From the NCBI GenBank assembly GCA_025462645.1, contig JAOAPB010000081.1:1-57242 (forward strand): a DNA stretch of 57,242 nt, in the 5' to 3' direction. This document shows, piece by piece, positions 36,495 to 46,400 of the stretch. This stretch comes from Edaphobacter sp. Its GTDB lineage: Bacteria > Acidobacteriota > Terriglobia > Terriglobales > Acidobacteriaceae. How positions within the stretch are numbered: position 1 is the first letter of the stretch; each line of letters begins with the position of its first letter. The position numbers and the translations under genes are program-made. The notes under the pieces are model-generated. The model saw nothing but the letters and a program-made list of their open reading frames with translations, searched no databases and had not been told where the DNA came from.

Positions 36495-37853
36495 CTAGAG
36501 AGTTCTAATTGAGAGCACACTCACATTCTTGTCAGGAGCCTCTTGGGGTAGTGTGATTTGCAAGTCTCGTTCAGTCTGCTTGAAGGGGAGCGGTTGATTG
36601 TCAGCAAGCAAGTGAACTGAAAGAACTTTAGACTTAAGGTCCGTAATCCGTAACGGTGTTAAGGGCCATTCGACGACGTGGATATAGAGGTCACTGCCTT
36701 TCACCGTGGTGCGGTAATTTTTCTCTCCTTGAATAGGTCCAAATGTTGTTCCATAGATAGATTCACCATTGACGGCGATCCACTTGCCGATTGCCTCCAA
36801 GCGCTCCTGGAATTCTGGTTGAATCATTCCATCCGGTTGTGGACCTACATTGAGAAGAAAGTTGCCACCCCTACTTGTGACCTCGACAAGACCACGGATT
36901 AGATCACTCGCGGATTTGTAATTATGATCGTGTGCGTTGTAAGCCCATGTTTGATTGATAGTCATGCAGGTCTCCCATAGTTGGAAGTCGGCTGCAGGAG
37001 GCACTCCTGTTCGAAGCTCCTTTTGGATGCTGGAATCCGCGCCGCGCATATGCACGTCCTTCGTTGGAATGGACGTGGGAATGAATTGTTCCGGCGTGAC
37101 GTAATCCGCTGTGAGACCGATCCGGTCGTTTACCAAGGTTGTCCGCTGCAATTTGTGGATAAGGTCGAGAAAGCGCTGCCCATCGTACTTCTCTTGGTGG
37201 TAAAGACCATCGAACCAAATCACTTTTACATCGCCATATCGCGTAAGGAGCTCTGTGAGTTGAAGACGCATGTAATCGAGATACGATGACCACAAATACC
37301 TCTCAGGCTGACCGTTCCAATTATCCTTTGAAAGTTTGGACGTGTCTCGAAACCCCGGATGATTGAGATCCGGAGGGGAGTAGTAGAAGCCAAGCGGCAT
37401 GTCACGTCGCGCACATGCATCGGAGAGTTGTTTGACTATGTCCTTGCCATAGGGAGTGTTGGTGATTTTGTAATCCGTATAGGAAGAATCGAACATGCAG
37501 AAGCCATCGTGATGCTTTGTTGTGAAGACCATGTACTTTTGACCCGCGATGCGTGCCATATCAATGAAATGATCTGGATCCCATTTGGTGGGATTGAAGC
37601 GCTTTGGCAGAGCTCGATAGTCGGTCTCGGATATACCCCAACTGTCGGGCTTCATAATGGGCCAGGAGGCCTCGACGCTGGCGAGAGAGTATGGGCCCCA
37701 ATGGATAAACATGCCAAATTTAGCTGCACGAAACCACGCGGTACGTTCGTCCGCAAGGCTTTCGCCGGCTGCGAAGCTTGGCAAAAACGATACCGAAGCA
37801 GCTGCGAGACCGACGTTTAAGAACTGACGACGATTTAGAATATAAGCGCTCAT
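36495..37853 (-). CDS. exported alpha-L-fucosidase, GH29 (second copy)
   Basis: 452 residues. The N-terminal signal has twin arginines (NRRQFLNVGLAAASVSFLPS), so Tat or Sec export. GH29 core motifs are KFGMFIHWGPYSLASV, TTKHHDGFCMFDSSY, GFYYSPPDLNHPGF, KVIWFDGLYH (nucleophile aspartate in WFDG) and GGNFLLNVGPQPDG. A C-terminal beta domain follows. It lies downstream of the mutarotase on the same strand, in the fucose locus. No Shine-Dalgarno box is apparent. A TATAAT-like element is found on the minus strand at 37919-37924, and one copy of the repeated operator overlaps the start codon, which suggests direct repression by the neighbouring GntR protein. Confidence 0.93.
   Translation of the reverse strand: MSAYILNRRQFLNVGLAAASVSFLPSFAAGESLADERTAWFRAAKFGMFIHWGPYSLASVEASWPIMKPDSWGISETDYRALPKRFNPTKWDPDHFIDMARIAGQKYMVFTTKHHDGFCMFDSSYTDYKITNTPYGKDIVKQLSDACARRDMPLGFYYSPPDLNHPGFRDTSKLSKDNWNGQPERYLWSSYLDYMRLQLTELLTRYGDVKVIWFDGLYHQEKYDGQRFLDLIHKLQRTTLVNDRIGLTADYVTPEQFIPTSIPTKDVHMRGADSSIQKELRTGVPPAADFQLWETCMTINQTWAYNAHDHNYKSASDLIRGLVEVTSRGGNFLLNVGPQPDGMIQPEFQERLEAIGKWIAVNGESIYGTTFGPIQGEKNYRTTVKGSDLYIHVVEWPLTPLRITDLKSKVLSVHLLADNQPLPFKQTERDLQITLPQEAPDKNVSVLSIRTL
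37843..37852 (-). promoter_or_regulatory. operator-like motif across the fucosidase start
   Basis: TGAGCGCTTA on the minus strand, overlapping the fucosidase ATG and first codons. One of five copies of the TGAG-YR-CTTA motif in this locus. Being partly coding, it is the least certain copy. Confidence 0.45.
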
Positions 37854-37961
37854 GTGTCAAGAACGATATGGTCATCTCATCATTCTGTCAATTGGAGTTT
37901 CATTGTTAAATTGGGAAAATTATATTTTGACAACTGGAATGATGGTTGACTGTAAATTATT

Positions 37962-37971
37962 TGAGCGCTTA
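37962..37971 (+). promoter_or_regulatory. operator-like motif upstream of the fucosidase
   Basis: TGAGCGCTTA between the mutarotase and fucosidase genes, about 40 bases upstream of the minus-strand TATAAT at 37919-37924. Flanks are AT-rich (TTTGAGCGCTTAAAA), extending the imperfect palindrome. Confidence 0.6.
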
Positions 37972-37989
37972 AAACGCCATGTAAAACCC

Positions 37990-38313
37990 TCAATCCAAAT
38001 GAAAAACTTCTTGCATTGAAGCCCACCACTCACCCTCGGCCCGATTCTCCAAAGGAGATTGCATTGGATTCATAATGGCCCACCACTTCTGAGTTACAGG
38101 GTCAATTGCCATCTTTGCCATATCCGCTGCAAAATCATCACCAATATATTCAAAATAGCTGAAGAGAATTCCGTCGCGAAGAAAAATTGAATAGTTGCGA
38201 ATGTTGCACTCTGTGATTGTGCTGAGAACTTCTTCCCAAACAGATCGGTGATACTTCCGATAGGCAGTTTCGGCTTCGGGTCTTAGTCGGATGATGGAGG
38301 CTTTTCGTTGCAT
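37990..38313 (-). CDS. L-rhamnose/L-fucose mutarotase (RhaM family)
   Basis: 107 residues, the usual length for this dimeric ferredoxin-like fold. It shows RLRPEAETAYRKYHRSVWEE, with the His of the active-site region, then NYSIFLRDGILFSYFEYIGD and the WW motif KWWAIMNPMQSP. RhaM proteins interconvert alpha and beta anomers of L-rhamnose. In a fucosidase/fuconate-dehydratase locus the natural substrate is more likely L-fucose, which differs at two carbons; this is inference. It is divergent from gntR. Confidence 0.9.
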   Translation of the reverse strand: MQRKASIIRLRPEAETAYRKYHRSVWEEVLSTITECNIRNYSIFLRDGILFSYFEYIGDDFAADMAKMAIDPVTQKWWAIMNPMQSPLENRAEGEWWASMQEVFHLD

Positions 38314-38332
38314 GGGGTTCCAGTGTGTGAAT

Positions 38333-38342
38333 TAAGCGCTCA
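38333..38342. promoter_or_regulatory. operator-like motif upstream of the mutarotase
   Basis: TAAGCGCTCA on the plus strand (TGAGCGCTTA on the minus), 20 bases upstream of the mutarotase start and inside the 91-bp divergent gap with gntR. It is flanked by TT and TTT, as in the other copies. Confidence 0.6.
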
Positions 38343-38346
38343 TTTT

Positions 38347-38360
38347 TACCGTTGACGGTA
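38347..38360. promoter_or_regulatory. inverted repeat in the gntR divergent promoter
   Basis: TACCGT and ACGGTA arms are separated by two bases in the mutarotase/gntR intergenic region. It could bind a second regulator or overlap a promoter. It is distinct from the TGAG-YR-CTTA motif on each side of it. Confidence 0.45.
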
Positions 38361-38395
38361 TAAATGTCAGCAGCATACGCTTTGGAACGTTAGTA

Positions 38396-38405
38396 TAAGC
38401 ACTCA
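38396..38405. promoter_or_regulatory. operator-like motif at the gntR start
   Basis: TAAGCACTCA on the plus strand (TGAGTGCTTA on the minus), ending on the first base of the gntR ATG. Placement suggests autoregulation. Confidence 0.55.
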
Positions 38406-39130
38406 TGACAAAAAATACTCGAACTAAACGTGTGGTAAAAGCGCTGGTTGCGCGTGGTGAGCCGCTGGTAAAACACTCGTTGGCGGAGCGGTTGCGCGCT
38501 GAGATTGTGAGTGGTGCGCTCAAGCCCGGTGTTCGGATCGTCGAGGGGACTTGGGGAAGGACATTTGGCGTCGCACAAGGATCGATCCGTGAAGCGATCA
38601 ATATTCTCGCGCAGGAGGGTTTTGTCTCCAAAGATTCCGGAAGAAGCGCCCGCGTGGTGAGCCTGAGCGAAGATGATGTATTGCGACTGTATGAGTTGCG
38701 TGGCGCCCTGGAGGGATTGGCAGGTCGGCTGGCAGCTGAGCGCAAGGTTGATACGACGACTCTGCAAGAGGCAGTCGATGCAATGAGACGCTCCGCGAAG
38801 AAGGGGCGAGCACCAGAGTTGCTCGACGCCGATCTGTCGTTTCATCTAGAGCTTTGCCACCTCTCGGGAAACAAATACCTACTACAACATGCACGGAGAA
38901 TATTGTTGCCGTTCTTCGCGTTTGTGCGCATCCGTGTTGTTGCGAGTGGACAGGGTACTTCACCATGGGATCGTGAGCTTGAGGTGCATCAGCGGATACA
39001 CGATCTGGTCCGCGAGGGTGAAGGGCGCGTGGTCGAGCTGTATATTCAGCAGGTCATGACGCGATTTGCAGCGACTGCCTATGACACGTGGGAGAAGAAG
39101 GCGCAAACGAGCAAGCACGGTAAGAGCTGA
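38405..39130 (+). CDS. GntR-family regulator, FadR/FCD subgroup
   Basis: 241 residues. The N-terminal winged helix is SLAERLRAEIVSGALKPGVR, then GVAQGSIREAINILAQEGFV and SGRSARVVSLSEDD. The C-terminal all-helical FCD domain carries the metal-ligand pattern DADLSFHLELCHLSGNKYLL with later His residues (EVHQRIHDLV). FCD regulators commonly sense sugar acids or other carboxylates, so L-fuconate or a later intermediate is a plausible effector. It is followed by the fuconate dehydratase and permease genes, and its likely operators flank it. Confidence 0.9.
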   Translation: MTKNTRTKRVVKALVARGEPLVKHSLAERLRAEIVSGALKPGVRIVEGTWGRTFGVAQGSIREAINILAQEGFVSKDSGRSARVVSLSEDDVLRLYELRGALEGLAGRLAAERKVDTTTLQEAVDAMRRSAKKGRAPELLDADLSFHLELCHLSGNKYLLQHARRILLPFFAFVRIRVVASGQGTSPWDRELEVHQRIHDLVREGEGRVVELYIQQVMTRFAATAYDTWEKKAQTSKHGKS

Positions 39131-39231
39131 AAGTGGTGCATTAGAACAATTGATGTCTCAATTCAAAATGTACTTGGTTTAGGTGAAGGAAGTTAAAGAG
39201 AACAGCAGATGGCCGTTCAGGGGGAGAGATA

Positions 39232-40491
39232 ATGGCGGTGTGTTATATCGACCGCATTTCAACGTTCGATGCGAGATATCCATTGCCGCCGGGGGCAGGA
39301 AGCGATGCTGTCCATACAGATCCGGAGTATTGCCTGGCGGTGACGCGATTAGGGACAACTACCGGTGGTCTATGCGGAACAGGGTTTGCCCTTACGTTGG
39401 GTGAGGGAAACAGGTTGGTATGTGAGGCGATTGAACTACTCTCGCGATCGCTGTTGGGCAAACCGATTGAAGATCTAATGGCAGACTTTGGAACCCTGGC
39501 ACGAAATATGGCAGACGATCCCATGTTGCGGTGGCTGGGACCGCATAAGGGTGTTGTGCACCTGGCGTTGGCGTCCATTACAAATGCATGTTTTGACCTG
39601 TGGGCAAAGAGCCGGGGTGTACCGCTTTGGAAGTTGCTGCTGGACCTTGAGCCGGAAGCTGTGGTGCGGTTACTGGACTTGAGTTATCTGGATGAAGTGC
39701 TGGATGCTCAAGAAGTCGTGGCAATGTTGCAGGAGCGAAAGAGTACGCGAGCTGAACGCGAGAATGTGTTGCGGACGGGGTATCCGGGATACGACACCTC
39801 GGTTGGGTGGATGGCGTACGACGATGCCAAAGTACGTGAGCTAACTAAGCTAGCAATCAGCAATGGGTTCAATGCATTCAAGCTGAAGGTGGGATCACTG
39901 GACCACCAACGCGATTTGCGGCGGGCGGTGATGCTGCGCGAGTGCGCCGGGGATGCGGGAATTGTGATGTATGACGCGAACCAGCAGTGGACGTTGCCAG
40001 TGGCACGCACTATGTGCGCGGAGCTTGTGAAGCTACGGCCACTGTGGATTGAAGAACCGACTCATCCGGATGATGTGATGGCGCACGTGGTGCTTGCCCG
40101 CGAGATCGCGCCAGTGAAGATTGCGACAGGGGAACACATCCCCAATCGAGTCGTGTTCAAGAACTTTATCGAATCGGGCGCGGTGCACTATGTGCAGGCG
40201 GATTGCACGCGACTGGCGGGTGTAAGCGAGTTCTTGACGGTGAGCCTGCTGGCGAAGAAGTTTAACCTGCCGGTAGTACCGCATGTAGGCGACATGGGAC
40301 AGGTACATCAGCATTTGGTGCTCTTTAACCATGTGGCGATGGGGCATGAAGCGCAGTTCCTGGAGTACATTCCGCATCTTCGAACGCACTTTGTTCATCC
40401 GGCAGAGGTACAGGGTGGCTTTTACCGCACGCCGCAGGAGCCGGGTGCTTCGAGTGATTTGAAGGAGTTGCTAGGGCGGAGTTGCCTATGA
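39232..40491 (+). CDS. L-fuconate dehydratase (enolase superfamily)
   Basis: Dehydrates L-fuconate to 2-keto-3-deoxy-L-fuconate in the non-phosphorylating fucose pathway. 419 residues. The mandelate-racemase-like barrel shows the Lys-x-Lys base in NAFKLKVGS and metal ligands in MYDANQQW (Asp), WIEEPTHPDD (Glu) and KIATGEHIPNR (Glu). It also has QADCTRLAGVSE and VVPHVGDMGQVHQH with the catalytic His. These match the Xanthomonas fuconate dehydratase as I recall it, and the residue numbering is nearly the same. GGGGGAGAG precedes ATG 39232. The stop overlaps the permease start (ATGA). Confidence 0.92.
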   Translation: MAVCYIDRISTFDARYPLPPGAGSDAVHTDPEYCLAVTRLGTTTGGLCGTGFALTLGEGNRLVCEAIELLSRSLLGKPIEDLMADFGTLARNMADDPMLRWLGPHKGVVHLALASITNACFDLWAKSRGVPLWKLLLDLEPEAVVRLLDLSYLDEVLDAQEVVAMLQERKSTRAERENVLRTGYPGYDTSVGWMAYDDAKVRELTKLAISNGFNAFKLKVGSLDHQRDLRRAVMLRECAGDAGIVMYDANQQWTLPVARTMCAELVKLRPLWIEEPTHPDDVMAHVVLAREIAPVKIATGEHIPNRVVFKNFIESGAVHYVQADCTRLAGVSEFLTVSLLAKKFNLPVVPHVGDMGQVHQHLVLFNHVAMGHEAQFLEYIPHLRTHFVHPAEVQGGFYRTPQEPGASSDLKELLGRSCL

Positions 40492-41507
40492 CCGGTACAG
40501 TGTTGGAGGGTGTAGGCCTGACGCTGATTGCCGGTCTGATGGCTGGCAATTGCATGTTGCCGATGAAATTTGCACGGCGATGGAAGTGGGAGAATGTCTG
40601 GCTGGTATTCAGCATTGTGTCTTTGTTGTTACTGCCGTGGGCGCTGGGATTTGCGCTGGTGCATCGACTACTGGAACTTTACCGCATGGTTTCCGTCGGC
40701 TTGATGTATGCTCCGCTGTTGTTTGGCGCGGGATGGGGCGTGGCACAGATTCTATTCGGCATTTCCGTTCGAAGGCTTGGCATGAGCGTGGGTTACGCAA
40801 TTATTGTGGGACTCGGGGCAGTGTTTGGCACGCTGGTACCCCTGTTCGTTGGACAGAGTCGATTTATCTCCCGAACTTCCTTGGTCGAAATACTTGCTGG
40901 GGTAGTCGTGATGGTGATGGGAATCGTGCTGACGGCACAGGGCGGGCAACTGCGTGAGCATGGCGGCGGCGGTGCAAGGACGGTGGAACACTTGCATCAA
41001 CAGGGTTATTTGGCGGCGGTGCTACTTGCAGTGCTGTGCGGTGTGATGGCGCCAATGCTGAACTATGGATTTGCATTTGGACAAGGGCTGGCTTTGATGG
41101 CGGTACAGCTTGGGAATTCCACTACAAGAGCTGGATATGCGGTATGGCCTATCGTGTTGCTGGGTGGACTCGTCCCCAATGTTGCGTACAGCGTGTATCT
41201 AATACAGAAGAACAAGAGTTGGGCTGCGTTTGGCGAAGGCGGTCCAGATGCCATGTGGGCAACGCTGATGGGCATGCTGTGGGTCGGTGCTATGTCGCTG
41301 TATGGTGTGGCTGCGGTTTACCTGGGGCCGTTGGGAACGTCGATTGGATGGGGGCTGCTGCAGATCTTTATGATCATGACGGCGACGATGTCGGGAGTGC
41401 TGACAGGGGAGTGGAAGAGTGCTTCGCGAAAGGCAGTGATGCTGATGAGTGCGGGCATGGCGGGACTGATCGGCGCGACGGTGTTGTTGTCGGCTGGAAG
41501 CCACTGA
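40488..41507 (+). CDS. RhaT-like sugar permease (drug/metabolite transporter superfamily)
   Basis: 339 residues with about ten hydrophobic segments. The start GVGLTLIAGLMAGNCMLPMK and later MLNYGFAFGQGLAL and IGWGLLQIFMIMTATMSGVL follow the L-rhamnose/proton symporter RhaT. With a fuconate dehydratase upstream (4-base overlap) and fucosidase and mutarotase nearby, L-fucose is the likely cargo. RhaT itself takes L-rhamnose, so specificity is inferred. It would move the sugar across the inner membrane after the TonB receptor brings it, or a fucosylated oligosaccharide, into the periplasm. Confidence 0.88.
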   Translation: MTGTVLEGVGLTLIAGLMAGNCMLPMKFARRWKWENVWLVFSIVSLLLLPWALGFALVHRLLELYRMVSVGLMYAPLLFGAGWGVAQILFGISVRRLGMSVGYAIIVGLGAVFGTLVPLFVGQSRFISRTSLVEILAGVVVMVMGIVLTAQGGQLREHGGGGARTVEHLHQQGYLAAVLLAVLCGVMAPMLNYGFAFGQGLALMAVQLGNSTTRAGYAVWPIVLLGGLVPNVAYSVYLIQKNKSWAAFGEGGPDAMWATLMGMLWVGAMSLYGVAAVYLGPLGTSIGWGLLQIFMIMTATMSGVLTGEWKSASRKAVMLMSAGMAGLIGATVLLSAGSH

Positions 41508-41520
41508 AAGAGAGTTCTAA

Positions 41521-43059
41521 ATGCATTGCCACTGTTCTGACTGGATTCGAAGTAGGGTATGCAAGAAGCATAGAATCGAGCCTCGTCTGGTAGCCCTTGC
41601 GATGATGACGGTGACAAGCTTGTTGTACACAGGCTATACGCCGGCTGTTGCGCTACAGAATACAGATGCTGCAATTGAGAACCACGATGATGCGAAGACT
41701 TTGCTGGCACAAGGACAGGTGCGCACAGCGATTGCTGTGTATCGTCGTGCGATTGTGGCGAGTCCGCACGATGTAAAAAACTACTATGGACTTGCAATCG
41801 CCCTGGATCGTATAGGCGCGCTGCGTGAAGAGCGTGTCACATTACAGCGTGCACTGCAACAGAATGCATCGTATGCGCCGTTGCATAATCAGTTGGGATT
41901 ACTGAACATGAAGGAGACGAAGCACGCGGAGGCGGTAAGCGAGCTGGAAAAAGCGATTGCGCTTGATCCGCGGTACGCAGAGGCGAGGAACAACCTCGGC
42001 GTTCTGATGCGTGCTTCGGGTGATAACGCAAAGGCGGAGACTCTGTTTCGCGGGGCCATCGCTGACGATGCGAACTATATACAGGCGATGCGAAATTTGG
42101 GACTGCTCTTGGCGAGCGAGGGACGTCTTCCGGAGTCGGTACAGGTGTTGCAGCGGGCTATTCAGATTGAACCGAAAAACGCCGATACTTTAACGGCGGA
42201 TGCGATGGTACGCATGCGGATGAACCGCAAAGCTGATGCGGTTGATGAATTTCGTGTGGCTGTGACACTGGAGCCCCGAAGCTCTGAAAGACGGGTGAAT
42301 CTTGGTATAGCGTTGGCAGACTCGGAGGATTTGAGCGGTGCGCTTAATGAATTTACCGAGGCTGTTCGATTAGATCCAGCGAACGGTATGGCCCATTACA
42401 ATCGTGGTCGCGTGCTTGGAGAGATGAATCGCGATGATGAGGCGAAGGCTGAAGAGGAGAAGGCCGTTCGACTGAAGGGCGATGAGGCGGAATGGTGGGC
42501 AACTCTGGGAGCGTTGGCACGGAAGATGGGCGAGAAGTCCGAATCGGTGCGCGCGCTACGCAAGGCTGTAGAGATAGAACCGAAGAATGCAGAGCGACAC
42601 TATGCGCTAGGGCAAGCGTTGCGCGAGGCTGGCGATGGGTATGGCGCGATTGTGGAGTGGCGGTCAGCAGTCGATCTGCAGCCCGAGTATGCGGCTGCGC
42701 TCTATGCGTTGTCGCGTGCGCTGGCAAGCACGAACCCCGGGGAGTCTAAGGAACTGCAGGCTCGCTTTATGAGGTTGCAGACGTTGCAGCGCGCGACGGA
42801 TGAGGCCCAGACGATGGGCAATGATGCACTGAGGTCGTCGGCGAGAGGAGATTGGGCGGCGGCAATCTCTGAGTTGAAATTAGCCATTGAGCGATGCGGT
42901 GGATGCAATGCTCAGGCTCAGCTACATAAAAACCTTGGGCTTACTTACTGCCAGTCGGGCGACCTGAAAAACGGGGAAATGGAGTTGCTGGAAGCGGATA
43001 AGCTGATGCCGAACGATGCAGATATTGCCAAGGCGCTGCAGATTCTACGGTCGAAATAG
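41521..43059 (+). CDS. exported TPR-repeat protein of the fucose locus
   Basis: 512 residues. An N-terminal basic/hydrophobic export signal (LVALAMMTVTSLLYTGYTP) is followed by about a dozen TPR units, for example AVSELEKAIALDPRYAEARN, AKAETLFRGAIADDANYIQA and ALNEFTEAVRLDPANGMAHY. Near the C-terminus a CGGC motif and another Cys sit in the last repeats. The gene lies 13 bases after the permease and before the TonB receptor. A periplasmic scaffold or substrate-capture role beside the receptor is likely but unproven. The start may be ATG 41521 or ATG 41602. Confidence 0.85.
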   Translation: MHCHCSDWIRSRVCKKHRIEPRLVALAMMTVTSLLYTGYTPAVALQNTDAAIENHDDAKTLLAQGQVRTAIAVYRRAIVASPHDVKNYYGLAIALDRIGALREERVTLQRALQQNASYAPLHNQLGLLNMKETKHAEAVSELEKAIALDPRYAEARNNLGVLMRASGDNAKAETLFRGAIADDANYIQAMRNLGLLLASEGRLPESVQVLQRAIQIEPKNADTLTADAMVRMRMNRKADAVDEFRVAVTLEPRSSERRVNLGIALADSEDLSGALNEFTEAVRLDPANGMAHYNRGRVLGEMNRDDEAKAEEEKAVRLKGDEAEWWATLGALARKMGEKSESVRALRKAVEIEPKNAERHYALGQALREAGDGYGAIVEWRSAVDLQPEYAAALYALSRALASTNPGESKELQARFMRLQTLQRATDEAQTMGNDALRSSARGDWAAAISELKLAIERCGGCNAQAQLHKNLGLTYCQSGDLKNGEMELLEADKLMPNDADIAKALQILRSK

Positions 43060-43460
43060 GCCGGACGAGTAGGGCTTCGCGCCAAGATGCATGAAGCATG
43101 GCCGGCCATTTAAGTGCTTGCTGTGTTTAGACGGGATGGCGCAGATGACCTGATAGGCGCACGTAATGGGGTGACTGCGCGATGGGGAAGTCCATTCTAT
43201 TCAACGGCAATTTTGCTTGACAGTGCTATAGATGAACGCGTAGTTTCGCTTCGTTCATATATAAACGTCACGATTATAAGCAAATCGAACAAGCTTAGTG
43301 ACATCTTCCTGTTCCAGCTGTATATTTCGGTCCGCATCATTTGAGCACTTAAATAAAACTTGAAAAGGCGATCACCTCATGAACTGAGTAAAAGGTGATG
43401 CCAGTTGTGGCTAAGTTACAGGGATTTCAGATTGAGATGCGGAAAACTCTTGGAGGGCTT
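43060..43460. promoter_or_regulatory. leader region of the TonB receptor gene
   Basis: 401 bases without a convincing gene. It holds a possible minus-35 TTGACA at 43217-43222 with a weak minus-10 (TAGTTT) 18 bases on, one operator-like motif at 43342, and GGAGGG before ATG 43461. Confidence 0.4.
43342..43351 (+). promoter_or_regulatory. operator-like motif upstream of the TonB receptor
   Basis: TGAGCACTTA, with the same TT and AAAT flanks as the copy at 37962, 110 bases upstream of the receptor start. It links the receptor to the same regulator as the fucosidase and mutarotase. Confidence 0.6.
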
Positions 43461-46400
43461 ATGGAGATTAGCATGCAGGTGCGAGGCAGAATGTGGAAGA
43501 TGCTTGGGGCGGCGTTTCTACTATTAGGTGTGGTCGCAATCCTATCGAATGTTAGCAGTGCTCAACTCTCTTCGGCGTCGATCAATGGTTCGGTACATGA
43601 TTCGACAGGTGCTGTAGTTGCGAATGCATCGGTGAAGCTGCGGAACTTAAGTACATCGGTTGAAACTACGACAACTTCAAATGGTGCTGGATCCTTTGGC
43701 ATTGTGAGCATTACGCCGGGACAATACACGCTGGAAGCGACTGCGTCGAGTTTCAGTACGCAAAGGATCTCATCCTTCACGCTGACTGTAGGCCAGGCAG
43801 CGACGTTCGACTTTACGCTGTCTGCCGGTGCCGAGAGCTCCATTGTGAATGTGGAGGGGACGGCACCGTTACTGGAGACGACGACGGCAAACCTCGGAAC
43901 AGTGATCGCGGTGCGACAAGTGAATGACCTCCCACTGAATGGTCGTAACTTCACACAGTTGCTGCAATTGACGCCGGGCGTAGCTTCTGTGAATACGGGG
44001 CAAAGTAAAGGGGGAGGCTTTGCGGGACCAGCCGTTGCGTTTGGATCTGCGACAGCGTTTCCTGCAGTAAACGGACAAACGAATCGAAGTAACTTCTTTT
44101 TGACGGACGGACTGAATAACTACGGAAGTATTTTGAGCACGTATGACGTGGCACCGATCATTGATGCAATCCAGGAGTTCAAAGTCGTGTCGCACACGGA
44201 CAGCGCCGAATATGGCGGTGTGTTGGGTGGTGTGGTGAATGTGGTGACCAAGACGGGGACGAACGATCTACATGGCTCGGCGTGGGAGTTCGCTCGCAAT
44301 ACGGTCTTTGACGCGCGCCCGACGTTCTCGCCCGCTCCTATTGCAAAGGCCGACTTCTCGCAGAATCAATTTGGTGGGTCGATAGGGGGACCGGTGATCA
44401 TCCCCAAGGTGTATCACGGCCGCGATAGGACATTCTTCTTTGGTGCATATCAAGGGTTCCGCTATAACCAGACGGCGAACAACAATCTTCTGGTACCGAC
44501 TGAGGCTCAACTGAATGGCGACCTGAGCAGCCTTAGAGATAGTAGCGGCAATCTGATTCAGATCTACAATCCTTTTTCGACTCGTCCGGACCCCGCACAT
44601 CCCGGTCAATTTATTCGCGATCCCTTTCCGAATAATCAGATTCCCAAAAATCTGATCGACCAGAGAATGGTTTCGCTGGCTCACTTCGTGTATCCGACGG
44701 CGGGCCCAGTTTTCAACAACAATTCGGCGAACGCTGTCGATCCAACTCCTTTACATCAGAATCAGGATGAGTTCACTGTCCGCATGGATCATACATTCGG
44801 GAGTAAGGATTCCGCATGGTTTCGCTATAGCTTCATCAACAGTACACAGACGCAGTCTGGTGGTGTACCGGGACTGGTGAGCACATTGACGACTCCTGGA
44901 CGAAATTGGGGTGGAAGCTATGTGCACATCTTCAATCCCAGTTTTATTTTGCAGGCGCAATATGCCAGGACGACAGGGCAGCACAATAACACGCAGCGAT
45001 TCACAAAATCTACAAGCGATATCATCACAAATGTCGGGTTTTCGACCGCTTTCGTGGGAGGCTTTGCAGCGACTTCTAACAATCTGCTTCCTTCATTGAG
45101 CATCGCTGGATTTGCCGGTGGTGGCGAGACCATCCAGAACACGCCCAAGGCGACAGACAGCCATGAGGTGAGAGCAACGCTGACAAAAATTATAGGCAAA
45201 CACGAACTTCATTTTGGTGGCGGATACACAACATTGAATTTCGAAAGTCCAATTGCGTCTACGAGCCTGCAGTTTCAGGCAGCACAAACTGGGAATCCTC
45301 AAAATAACGGTACTGGAACGGGTCTGGCATCGTTTCTGTTGAACGTTCCGGGCCATGCAGAGAGGCGCAACGTACTAGAGAAAGAGAGACCGGGTGGCGT
45401 GTTCAGTTCCTTTGTCCAAGATAGTTGGAAGGCGACACAGAAACTGACTTTGAATTTTGGACTTCGGTATGACATCACGTTCCTTCCAGGATACGGAACG
45501 GACGACACGGTAGGTCAACAGGGCGGCATCGAGACGGGTGATGTGGATTTCACGAATGGTACGTATGTATTGCAAAAGGTTCCACCATCGTGCGCCGAAC
45601 GAGGCCATGCTCCGTGTATTCCTGGCACCGGAGCTCTGCCGGACCATGTGGTTGTCGATCCACGAGGAAGAATTCTGCACAACACGTATACGAACGTTGG
45701 ACCCCGGGTTGGCTTTGCCTTCCGCGTGGACGAGCAGACGGTAGTTCGTGCCGCATTTGGGGTGGTCTATGACCAATGGGCCGCGGCGACGCAAATGGGC
45801 CAGAACATTGAAGGTTCATGGCCTGACATAGGCCAATTGATTTCGAATCCAAACAATCCTAATTCGGGAGCTGTCACTCCTAACGTCACTGGACAAGACC
45901 CGTTCAGCGCGGCTACCGGAGGAAACTTTCCTGCAGCCACTCCGTTCGAGCAGGTAGGATTCTTTTACGACCCGCACATTAAGAATGCATACTCCGAGCA
46001 ATATAACGTAGGCGTAGCACGGCAATTTGGCCAGTCAACAACGGTGACACTGAACTATGTAGGATCGTCGGGACATCGTTTGGACGTGGGTGGCTTCTAC
46101 AACACCGCACCGCCAGGACCCGGCAATCCACGGCTGCGTTCGCCTTATCCTTACATTGCGCCGACGTACTGGGACCGTAGTACGGGCTCAAGTAACTATA
46201 ACGCCTTGCAACTTTCAGTAGAGAGGCGTTTTACGAACGACTTTTCCTATTCGGTAGCCTACACATGGTCGAAGTCAATCAATACAGGTGGAGATGGATT
46301 TTTTGGTGTGGAAGGCGGCGTACCTCAGGATCCCTATCATCCTGATCAGGCTGGAAGCAGATCTGTCTCGGGCAACGACTTGACGAATGTGCTCTCCGTG

